Shown here in pieces: positions 42,265-53,561 of a DNA stretch of 64,000 bases (its first letter is position 1; each line of letters begins with the position of its first letter). The DNA is from Nectonema munidae. Its lineage: Eukaryota; Nematomorpha; Nectonematoida; Nectonematidae. The stretch spans positions 62,001 to 126,000 of the forward strand of contig JAUIRK010000005.1 of the NCBI GenBank assembly GCA_030549495.1, given 5' to 3'. The position numbers and the translations under genes were made by a program. The notes beneath the pieces were generated by a model, which was not told the origin of the DNA, made no database searches, and was given only the letters and a program-made list of their open reading frames with translations.

Positions 42265-44690
42265 TAATTATAATTTAGTAGGGTCATTTTCTAGTAAAAG
42301 AAAATAGATTTTAAATATTCATTGAAAGACCTAGCCTTAAAAAAAGGTAATAAGGAAAATTTGCTCACAGGCCAAACAAGTCTTTTAAATAATATAAATA
42401 AAAATATAAAATTGAGAGAATTAGAAATTATTGACGCGGAGAGTCGATACAATTGGTTCCAATTTATTGGTTTGGAGGACATAAACGTTTGGCAAAAATT
42501 TTCTTGAGGAGGGTTAGGTAATAATTCTTATGTTCGTAAATCTAAATTTACAGTATTATAATTACACCTAAAGAAAGGAAAAATTTTAATACAGATTCGT
42601 GTGATACAAAACGAGAATTGTGATAATTGCGTATACTATGATCCTTATTCATCAGAACAAGAGAATTTTCAGAGAGTAAGAAGTATATTGGTTACTCAAT
42701 TACTCATATTATAAAAGAACAGTACATTTATATATGAGAAAATAATTTTTAATTGAAATTTAATTAGAAAATATCATATAATTGATATAATGTAACTAGG
42801 CTCATAAATTTTGCTTGATGATTCTTAAGACAATGACAAAATATTTTTTTAGGGTAAAATTTTCTACTCCCGAATAGGAGTAAGAATAATTCTAAAATTT
42901 CACCACTCCCTAACTTTGCTTTCAAAATTTATTTTTGCAAAAGACATTCAAGGATAGCTTTTATGTCAGATGATACAAAGGTAACCCAATTAAACAGTAA
43001 AGAAATTTATTGTAAATTGAAGATAATAGACGCACTTACGGATACAAAATAACATATAATTACTCATATCAAAATTAAGGAATGGGAACAATGGCGTAGC
43101 TAGAAATTGGAGGGACAGAAGAGGAGTTTGGGGGATAAGCTAAAGTTTTTCTAAGCATAAAAGTGAAATAAGTTTTATTAAAACGCATGTGTGCAGCTAT
43201 ATTTTTGAATTACCTGTTGTCAACTACTAATAAAGTTTAATCCTTCTTAACTTTTTGAAATACAAAGTTATTCTGTAATAAAAATATGATACTCAGTCAG
43301 ACAAGAAAACTGTTTTATTCCTTCAGTGACGATCAATCATGTTTAAAAAGAGGAGTAAAACTCGAAAAGCAGTTGAATATATGCACACATACATTGACAG
43401 CATACATATCATATGAACAAACACATTCAAGTTGACAAGATACAGACGCATTCCGTTGATGCTATAAGAACAAAGTTTCAAATTATACATACATGCTCAT
43501 TCTTATATAAAAATCTACCCATCCAAAAAAGGAAGTTAGGGATAGTGAAAGTAGTTGGGGAGTAAAAAATTATTCAGCAAACCTATGAAGTTCGTGACTG
43601 TAATTGAGGTAAAAAGCTGTCAAATAATTAAAAAATCAAGGAATAATTTTATTAGTTGGGCAAAAATTATACCATGAATAAAAATGTGGCGATATCTTTC
43701 GTATTTGATCCCAAACTATATTTCAGAAATAAAACTAATTTAAAAAATTAAATCTAGAAAAATATATTTCAAAAGTCAAAATTTATTTACAATTATATGC
43801 TCGAAAAAAGATCAACGTAAAATAATGATGTAGATTTTTTAATGTTTTTAGGGTATATTTTGAGATTTTCAACAGCAGTTACTCTAAAGGACGGCAATCA
43901 GAAGTCTGCTTAACAATTTTAACAAATGATCTAAAAATTTACAACCAAAACTCTTTATTGAATAATTTATTTAACCTCCTTGAAAAATTAAGTTATTTTA
44001 AAAATAGTAAACACGTGTATACAAAAAGAGAAAAATTTACTAAAAAAGTTACAAAAAAATTAAAAAAAAATTAGCTTAAATTAAATTTTTTTATTAATTA
44101 TCATATCTTAGCATTATTTAATTGCACATTTTAACTATTTTAAACATATACTATTTTAATATATCCCTTATAAAGTAATTATCTTAAATATGTTCTTATT
44201 GTATAAACGAATTGGAAATTCAAAATTTTTGTGGTGGCAGAGGGGATATGAAGGGCAGTTCAGCAACTTTCATGCCTTTAAAAATAAACTGCTATTATTA
44301 AAAAAAATCAAATTAACAAATTATATATGTAATTTTAATATTCGAACAAAAAATACAATAATTTATTAAAAATTAATTTAACTTTTTTGATTTCTGTTAA
44401 ACTTTTTTTTTGTTGTCAGTATTCCACCAAAGGAAGAATAATCTTCCATAGCTGGACAAATGGTAAGAATCTTAAATCGAACCCACTATTTGGATTTAGA
44501 CCCTACGCTCCCACCAATAAGCCATCTGCCGACCGATAAGTTCAATTGAAATTTATATTTACTTAATGCTCGTAATTTGTTTCATGATAGTTTAATTTTT
44601 GTAATTTTAAGTTTAAGAGTTTAGTGACTTGGGGATCAAACCCCAAACTTTGTTTAGGCTGAGGGTACACCAAACTTTGAAGCTTCTATT
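42265..44690. other. No gene recognised
   Basis: AT-rich. A plus-strand open stretch at 42305-42507 (IKLRELEIIDAESRYNWFQF) is unassigned. CACTCCCTAACTTTGC at 42901 and GGAAGTTAGGGATAGTG at 43530 are inverted with respect to each other and may bound a MITE. The repeat at 43087 is listed separately. Confidence 0.4.
43087..43270 (+). repeat. Dispersed repeat, partner of 62683-62815
   Basis: Begins AATGGCGTAGCTAGAA, then AGAAGAGGAGTTTGG, TGAATTACCTGTTGTCAACT and TTTAATCCTTCTTAACTTTT, all matched in order at 62.7 kb; the 62.7-kb copy lacks about 60 bp in the middle. The TGGCGTAGC start resembles ends of arthropod non-autonomous transposons. Confidence 0.8.
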
Positions 44691-44699
44691 TAAAAAAAA

Positions 44700-44860
44700 G
44701 AAAAAGGGGCGTAAGTAGGGTTGGTTAGATGCTCGATTCGATAACTCAAGGTCGTGGGTTCGATCCCGTATCAAGCCTGCTTTCCTCATAGTTCGATACA
44801 AGAGGCGCCATTGTGCATTCTCGATGAAAACACCCTATGGTACCTTTACCTTTAAAAGCT
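44700..44860 (+). repeat. tRNA-derived SINE
   Basis: Box A-like TAGGGTTGGTTAGATG (44716) and box B GGTCGTGGGTTCGATCCC (44751-44768) at tRNA-like spacing, with a T-arm that can pair (GTGGG with CCCGT). The acceptor stem does not close, and a non-tRNA body follows (TTCTCGATGAAAACACC, then a T-rich end at 44840-44855), so it is a SINE and not a tRNA gene. Confidence 0.65.
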
Positions 44861-46849
44861 TGACGTTTATTTTTTGGAAAATTTATTTTAATATCTTATA
44901 GCCTTTTGCTTAAAATATCAAGCATTATGTTTAAAATATTGTAAAAAAATTACAAAGCATCTTTATTATGTTTGTTTAATTAATTTTATTCTTTATTATT
45001 ATTTGGATTGACTGCTGAAGTTTTGCAGATAGCATCTTTGAGGTGTATTTTTAAACTTTTCTACAATTTATTGTGGGGGAGTGTAAACCCTTAACAATTT
45101 CTGCTCAACTAAAAAAAGTATTTTATACAATTGACTGAACCATATTCCTTCAAGTTTCATGACTTTTTCAAAAATCTAGCAACATATTATGATATTATTT
45201 TTATGATAGTTAATGAAAGGTAAAACTGTTATTCTTAATTAAAATATCGTATTTTTCAACAAATTTTTAATATTACCTGTAGTTAGCTTATAACTTAATA
45301 TCTATATATAGTCACTTGAAAATATATAATAATATCCTGTTTTCAATGCATAACACTTATATTCATATATAATTTTAAATATCTAAATTAAAATTTCATT
45401 GATGATAAAATTTATACAAAAACAATCGACTATGCTGGTTTAATTTCAGGACTAAGTTTCTCTTTTGGATTTGAAAATATCTGAAAGTGTCAATAAATTT
45501 ATGGTCTAAGTTGAAAATTTCCGCTTAAATATTCATTCAAATTTTACATGAAATATATGTTTTTATACCAAATTGGTCAGACTGATTTCATTATGAATAT
45601 AAACTCTTAAAATTTTCAAGCGCCTAAAGTTATCTATAGCCGTTGAAAGTGCTCTTGACAGTGAGGTTATTGTTGATTTGATTGGCATGGCTGTTTCTTT
45701 AGTAATCTGAAAGAAATTTTGATTGTCTAATACAATTAGATGACATTTTATCAAAAGGTATTGTTCAGAGATTTCTGATAAAATTTCAACGAATTTATTT
45801 TCCTTGTTTTAAATAGAATGAAATCCAATAACAAGCATTCACAACATTCTCACTTTGTGCTAAATTTCCAAGTGTAATCTCATTTTTCATAACGTGCCAC
45901 AAAAATATACATTTGTAGTAGTTCTTAAAAGTCTTTATGATCTCATCCCAAATTCACCATATCAGTTTTTTAGTTACTTTCTTGCACAAAGATTTTAATT
46001 TTTTGGAGTAATAAGTTCAACTGCAACCGTATTGTCTTCTTAGTTAAACAGACTAGGAGTAGGTCATTTTAATTGCTCTTCTTCTTCACTGTCCATCATA
46101 TGTATATTGCCATTGTATCGATTATGTTTGTATTGTATTAAATATTTCATAATCAGTCGGTTTAAGGGAAGTAAAAACAATGTTAAAAGATAGGAAAAAT
46201 ATTGGGACTGGAAAAAACTCTATATTGATACTGATAACAAAATCTAAGTTAATTAAGAATATTATTTTAAGTTAGTATGTAAGAAAGTAAATAAAATTTG
46301 TTAAATAAATAAGGATAATTATTTAAGTATACAATTATTACAGAGTTATGTGATTTTCAATTGGAAAGCTCTAAGAACACGAAATTTTGTTTTAAATAAG
46401 TCTTTAAAAAATGTTTTTTTGAATATAGATTAATAAAATAGAATTTCTAATGAAAGTAGAACGCTACCTAAGAAGGGTCGTGATAAAATGAAGAACAAAA
46501 TCAGACACTTTTTAAATTATACAAGAAATGACTTACAGAATTACAGACAAATACCAATTTTTAGTCAAAACAATGGGGCTCCTATCGAAAAACTAAATTT
46601 ACGCACAGGTAATATATTTTGAATGAATTAAAACCAAAGTTTTGCTTATTAAATAAATTAAGATAATGTTTACAAAAAAATGATACAAGAATAATTTATT
46701 TTAAACTTTATATATTTCGCATTGATTCACACGCTTTATTAATTTTTTGATCGTTGGTAGATTTTCAAAAATTGTTATTTTATAAAACAAAGTAAAATCT
46801 ATAAAACATCCTTAAAAACCTCTCACAAGCTAGTGCAACAAGGTTGATA
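44861..46849. other. No gene recognised
   Basis: AT-rich. Contains one inverted unit of the 36-kb tandem MITE (45400-45600). An open minus-strand stretch (45754-45600) has no recognised motif. Confidence 0.4.
45400..45600 (-). repeat. Single inverted unit of the 36-kb MITE tandem repeat
   Basis: Read on the minus strand it gives AAACATATATTTCATGTAAA, then a degenerate GTAAACCGC position, AGTGTCAAT/TTTGATTGACA-like words and CTGAAATTAAAC, matching units at 36350-36660. Confidence 0.65.
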
Positions 46850-49800
46850 GCGACAGTAGTACCCACTCCTCCCACATAAACAAGTGAGCTCAGACTTTGG
46901 ATAACTCCGATTGTGAATTTATTAAGGTCGATGCTAGGACCAAGAAGCCCTCACTACCCAAGAACAGAATACAACTATCTAATAAGCCATATTTCTACAC
47001 AGTTTTCTTGAAAAACATTCCTAACTTGGATAGCAAATTAGGCCGATATATGGCAATTTTGGCATAGAAACCAAAAATAAAGATAGTCAATATGTTGAAA
47101 TTGGCTAAGCTTAATCTAATTGAGGTTTTGTTTGAGGATATTGACTCCAAAGAAACATTACTTGAACTTTTTCCCCAGTGGCCTTTTGCAAGGTTTATGT
47201 GCCAAGAGTTAAGGTTTGCGTTTAGTCCTAAAGGGCCTGACCATAGAAGACGCCTGCGATGTCTTAGCACCAATTAAAGATCTAGTATTATCAAACATTG
47301 TTGAATCCTGTTTAAAAATAAGACAAGGAGATCTTGCCTAAATGTAAACCTTGAGAACAAGGCAGCTATTGATGAGTTGATAAAAACGGACTCATAATTC
47401 TAGGTCTGAAATTCGCCTGCTATGAGTTTATACCCAAGCCAAAAACTTGCAATGCTACAAATGTCAGAAATAAGCTCACATGTCGACTGCTTGCCCAAAC
47501 AGAGAAAGCTGTCTAATCTGCAGAGGTGACATGACCATGGAATGTGCAAGTAAGCTACTCCTAAGAACGCCAGATGTTATCTGTCTGGGTGTGAGGGCAC
47601 TAAGCCGTCTACAATAACTGTCTATCGAAATTGACCCTTTTCAACACAAAGAATTCAAGTAATTCCAAAGCAAACCGCTAAGCTAACAACAAAGGTTAAG
47701 CCTGCTCAGGTATAGAGGCTAACACCATACATTCCATTTAAGACAGTATTAGCTAGTACCTATTCAGAAGTAGTTACTAGCCCCGTATTACCTAAGGTAT
47801 AAGTAGTTAATGGGTCATCCTTCTCTAAGGAGACCATTATGAGAGTTGCACTCTCCATTTTAAAATCGCCAATGTTCAAAGAGCAATTGGAGAAAATGGA
47901 AAACGCAGTGGCCGCAGATCTTTTGCTAAATAGCCAATAATAAGATATTGTAGTGCCAATATGTCATTATTTGCACTTCTATATCAATGGCTTGAAAAGA
48001 AACGTAGTGTTCTAATTGACCATCTTATACAGCATAGTATAGATGTCTTCTCTCTGAACCATGTTAAATCTCAAGTCAAGTATTCCATCCCCATCCTAGG
48101 ATAAAGAAAATTTGTCAACCCGAAACAAGCAACTCCGGAAGCTTAGCGATGGGTATGCGAGAGGGGCTAAAGTTTTTCATTTTAACGATAAGTGACTTTG
48201 GAGATTCAATGGGCCTGAAGCTTGATTTTGATAGGACTGGACATTTAGTTATGTTGGTTTGTTACAACCTGCCTAGTAACCCTCTATTGGATTACGATTT
48301 TATCTAAGATATTTTTGTTCTTCCCATTAGGTTCTATTACTAGATGAGCTAAAGGCTCACCACATTAGACTGTTCAGTGAAACCGATAGGTCGGCTGGCA
48401 CTGACTTATTCAAGTTAGTCGAAAATCTTACTCATTTATCGTTAACGATCCAATTATGCGTAGAAATAAGAATGTTCTAGACCTTGCCATCATGTCTTTC
48501 AATCTGAGACCATTAATGGCATCAATAGCGGTTATTCAGGATTGCTGTGTTTCTGACCCCAAGCCCTTGTTGGCCACCGTTTTTTAGGCTCACAATTCAC
48601 GGCTGATAAGGGAAATTTAGATAAGAGATGGGTCTTCAGGCATGTCATTGGGGTAGGTTTAGGTCGCTACTTCAGCTCTACGCGTCATAACGTGAATAGG
48701 AGTAAAACGCCTTGAGTGTATGCTATTCTCGCGGCTGCAAGAGTCTCTTGAAAAGGGTTAGAAAATAAAAAAATCCCATTCCGAAGAACGTCCTATTACT
48801 CACCAAGGATAAACGAGCTATCTATAGAAAATATATTCACACTAGAGATGCCGAGACAAAGAATCTTATCAATCGATTACAAAAACTCATTAGAAAAAAA
48901 ACTCGGTGAAATCACATTTAAGAAAGTCACAAACATCACAAAATCCTCTAATTAGCTACAGGGCTCATCGAAGTTCTGAAACTTTGTTAGAAGGCTGAAG
49001 CCTGGCTGAAAAGGTCCAACGTCAGTACCTTGGAATAACCGAACAGCCCTAGACGTAAGATAAATGGGCAGTTTACCTGCGACGAACGACCCTAACTTCA
49101 CTTCAGAGAACCTGGTTCAAATCATTAAAAAAGTTTAAAGCTAAGAAAGCTGCAGGATGGGATGAAGTTAGTAATCTATTCATCAAGGATCTTCCGCCTT
49201 AGGTTTTTGAACGTCTTGCTGGCAATGTATAACTGTTTTATAAAAGATGAGTTCAACCCAGATGGCTATAAAAGGGCTATACTTGTTTGTATGCGAAAGG
49301 CTGGCAATAACAGCTGCAAACAGAGTGACCTACGGCCTATCAGTCTTCTCCCTTGTCTGAGCAAAGTGTATGACAAATTATTTTTGGAGTATTCGATGCT
49401 CCAGACGAACAGTTTGGATATGAATGTCAACAAATCATGCTCTGCTTACCTTGCATCATGATGTTGATATAATCTTAAATGATGGCCTCTACATAGGCAT
49501 GATATCTTACGACTTTGAGAAACCTTTTGATACAGTCTGGCATGAAAGTTTCCTGTTCAAACTTAGTGGCCGTGGACTTAGTGTGACGTATCTCACTGGA
49601 TGGAACAATTACAGTCAATTTCTCTAAATGCAAGTTCTCATCTTTGGCGTTAATTTTCCGAAAAATAACCCACCAACTATAGGGAATATTACTGGAGTTC
49701 GCCACCTTATCTAGAAAGCAATTGGGATGCAGGATTTAGTTTTTATCGTAAAGCTCAGGAAAAGATTAAGAAAGGTAAAAAAGATCTAGCATTATAAGGG

Positions 49801-50460
49801 TGTCTTAAAAACCTTGGGGTCAATTCCACGATGGTAGGCAAGGTCATTAAAAATCTTAACAACGCCTAAATTAACTTATGTTATCTCCATTTTGGGATGA
49901 CTACCCTAAACTTGTACGAATAAAATAGACGACCTTGTATATAAACTCTTTAGAACTGTTTATGGCACCCTTTCACTATTGCCCATAGCCGGACCTCCTT
50001 TTCTTAGTTTCAGAGAAGGTTGGAGAAATTGAATAAAAAGTTTATTGAAAAACTAAGAACACATAAGAAGTGCCCACAATAATTCCAAGCTTGGGATACA
50101 AACTCAGGCTGAAGCGTTCTTACTGGTATATGCTAAAAAAAAAAAGAGAAAAGTTATCCTAGGTGACTACCCATATATAATAGCCCAAGCAATATGGAAT
50201 TCTGCGTTCTGCGATATAGTTCTCTTTTTTCTGAATACTAGATTCATGATACGAGCTAGGTTAAGCATAATCGGTTATATGGCCTCTCCAGGAGTCTGCT
50301 TGTTGGACCGATTATATATTCGTATTATAAAATATATATTCTAGGGATAGCACATATACTCATATCATGTAAATATGGGATGGAGTCAAATTCCAGGGGT
50401 AGGTTGTTCCTAACTTAACATGCCCTAAATTGTCTATACCTATCTCAAGCTTTATAAGAT
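46850..50460 (+). mobile_element. LINE (I/Jockey-like) with gag-like ORF1, endonuclease and RT, heavily decayed
   Basis: Plus strand, in order: ORF1 tail with zinc knuckles (SSHVDCLPKQRKL and HDHGMCK, then GCEGTKPSTITV, 47460-47620); endonuclease (HLIQHSIDVFSLNHVKSQ near 48020; MGMREGLKF, then ILTISDFGDSMGLKLDFDRT near 48145-48240; TINGINSGYSG near 48505); RT (KKAAGWDEVSNLFIKDLPP near 49150, DLRPISLLPCLSKVYDKLF near 49330, SYDFEKPFDTVWHESF near 49505), then a thumb region LKNLGVNSTMVGKVI (49805). Dozens of stops and shifts. The 3' end meets the 150-bp satellite near 50460-50500. Confidence 0.86.
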
Positions 50461-50499
50461 GTCTTATATTTATTAAAAAATATTTTTTTTAATTTTTTT

Positions 50500-53400
50500 A
50501 TTTAATTGATCTAAATGAGACAGCTCATCTCAAAAAGAAAAAGTTTTTTACACATATATACCCATTTTCAAATATGCTGAATTCAGTGGTGATATTAATT
50601 TTTTTATGGAAATCAATCAAACTGTCAAAAATTGATCTAAATGTGACAGCTCATCTCAAAAAGGAACTTTTTATCTAAATAATTATATAAAGTTTTTTAC
50701 ACATATATACCCATTTTCAAATATGCTGAATTCAGTGGTGATATTCATTTTTTTTATGAAAATCAATCAAACTTGTCAAAAATTGATGTAAATGTGATAG
50801 CTCATCTCAAAAAGTAACTTTTTATCTAAATAATTATATAAAGTTTTTTACACATGTATACCCATTTTCAAATATGCTGAATTCAGTGATGATATTCATT
50901 TTTTTTATGAAAATCAATCAAACTTGTCAAAAATTGATCTAAATGTGACAGCTCATCTCAAAAAGTAACTTTTTATCTAAATAATTATATAAAGTTTTTT
51001 ACACATGTATACCCATTTTCAAATATGCTGAATTCAGTGGTGATATTCATTTTTTTATGAAAATCAATTAAACCTGTCAATAAATTGATCTAAATGAGAC
51101 AGCTCATCTCAAAAAGAAACTTTTTATCTAAATAATTATATAAAGTTTTTTACACATATACACCCATTTTCAAATATGCTGAATTCGGTAGTGATATTAA
51201 TTTTTTATAAAAATCAATCAAACTTGTCAAAAATTGATCTAAATGTGACAGCTCATCTCAAAAAGTAACTTTTTATCTAAATAAATATATGAAGTTTTTT
51301 ACACATGTATACCCATTTTCAAATATGCTGAATTCAGTGGTGATATTCATTTTTTTATGAAAATCAATCAAACTTGTCAAAAATTGATCTAAATGTGACA
51401 GCTCATCTCAAAAAGTAACTTTTTATCTAAATAATTATATAAAGTTTTTTACACATGTATACCCATTTTCAAATATGCTAAATTCAGTGGTGATATTCAT
51501 TTTTTTTTATGAAAATCAATTAAACCTGTCAAAAATTGATCTAAATGAGACAGCTCATCTCAAAAAGAAACTTTTTATCTAAATAATTATATAAAGTTTT
51601 TTACACATATACACCCATTTTCAAATATGCTGAATTCGGTAATGATATTAATTTTTTATGAAAATCAATCAAACTTGTCAAAAATTGATCTAAATGTGAC
51701 AGCTCATCTCAAAAAGTAACTTTTTATCTAAATAAATATATAAAGTTTTTTACACATGTATACCCATTTTCAAATATGCTGAATTCAGTGGTGATATTCA
51801 TTTTTTTTTATGAAAATCAATCAAACTTGTCAAAAATTGATCTAAATGTGATAGCTCATCTCAAAAAGTAACTTTTTATCTAAATAATTATATAAAGTTT
51901 TTTACACATGTATACCCATTTTCAAATATGCTGAATTCAGTGATGATATTCATTTTTTTTTTATGAAAATCAATCAAACTTGTCAAAAATTGATCTAAAT
52001 GTGACAGCTCATCTCAAAAAGTAACTTTTTATCTAAATAATTATATAAAGTTTTTTACACATGTATACCCATTTTCAAATATGCTGAATTCAGTGGTGAT
52101 ATTCATTTTTTTATGAAAATCAATTAAACCTGTCAATAAATTGATCTAAATGAGACAGCTCATCTCAAAAAGAAACTTTTTATCTAAATAATTATAGAAA
52201 GTTTTTTACACATATACACCCATTTTCAAATATGCTGAATTCGGTAGTGATATTAATTTTTTATGAAAATCAATCAAACTTGTCAAAAATTGATCTAAAT
52301 GTGACAGATCATCTCAAAAAGTAACTTTTTATCTAAATAAATATATAAAGTTTTTTACACATGTATACCCATTTTCAAATATGCTGAATTCAGTGGTGAT
52401 ATTCATTTTTTTATGAAAATCAATTAAACCTGTCAATAAATTGATCTAATTGAGACAGCTCATCTCAAAAAGAAACTTTTTATCTAAATAATTATATAAA
52501 GTTTTTTACACATGTATACCCATTTTCAAATATGCTGAATTCAGTGGTGATATTCATTTTTTTATGAAAATCAATTAAACCTGTCAATAAATTGATCTAA
52601 TTGAGACAGCTCATCTCAAAAAGAAACTTTTTATCTAAATAATTATATAAAGTTTTTTACACATATATACCCATTTTCAAATATGCTGAATTCAGTGGTG
52701 ATATTCATTTTTTTTTATGAAAATCAATCAAACTTGTCAAAAATTGATCTAAATGTGATAGCTCATCTCAAAAAGTAACTTTTTATCTAAATAATTATAT
52801 AAAGTTTTTTACACATGTATACCCATTTTCAAATATGCTGAATTCAGTGGTGATATTCATTTTTTTTTTATGAAAATCAATCAAACTTGTCAAAAATTGA
52901 TCTAAATGTGACAGCTCATCTCAAAAAGTAACTTTTTATCTAAATAATTATATAAAGTTTTTTACACATGTATACCCATTTTCAAATATGCTGAATTCAG
53001 TGGTGATATTCATTTTTTTATGAAAATCAATTAAACCTGTCAATAAATTGATCTAAATGTGACAGCTCATCTCAAAAAGTAACTTTTTATCTAAATAAAT
53101 ATATAAAGTTTTTTACACATGTATACCCATTTTCAAATATGCTGAATTCAGTGGTGATATTCATTTTTTTTATGAAAATCAATTAAACCTGTCAATAAAT
53201 TGATCTAATTGAGACAGCTCATCTCAAAAAGAAACTTTTTATCTAAATAAATATATAAAGTTTTTTACACATGTATACCCATTTTCAAATATGCTGAATT
53301 CAGTGGTGATATTCATTTTTTATGAAAATCAATCAAACCTGTCAAAAAATTGATCTAAATGTGACAGCTCATCTATCTAAATAATTATATAAAGTTTTTT

Positions 53401-53561
53401 ACACATATACACCCATTTTCAAGTATTCTCAATTCAGTGGTGATATTCATTTTTTATGAAAATCAATCAAACTTGTCAAAAATTGATCTAAATGTGACAG
53501 CTCATCTCAAAAAGGAACTTTTTATCTAAATAATTATATAAAGTTTTTTACACATGTATAC
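50500..53561 (+). repeat. 150-bp satellite array, about 21 units
   Basis: Head-to-tail units of 149-153 bp. CCCATTTTCAAATATGCTGA starts at 50561, 50710, 50861, 51012, 51163 and 51312 and continues so to 53280. Units carry GACAGCTCATCTCAAAAAG, CTTTTTATCTAAATAA and GAATTCAGTGGTGATATT. At least two sequence types exist, and the order of types repeats with a seven-unit step. The last unit is cut at 53561 by a hAT-like element. Diverged units lie at 34326-35000. No coding capacity. Confidence 0.97.

Noticed and set aside
44716-44790. A functional tRNA gene
   Set aside because: Only the internal promoter boxes and T-arm are tRNA-like; the acceptor stem does not close and a SINE body follows.
50500-53561. 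CRISPR array
   Set aside because: Whole 150-bp units are repeated without unique spacers, and the genome is eukaryotic.
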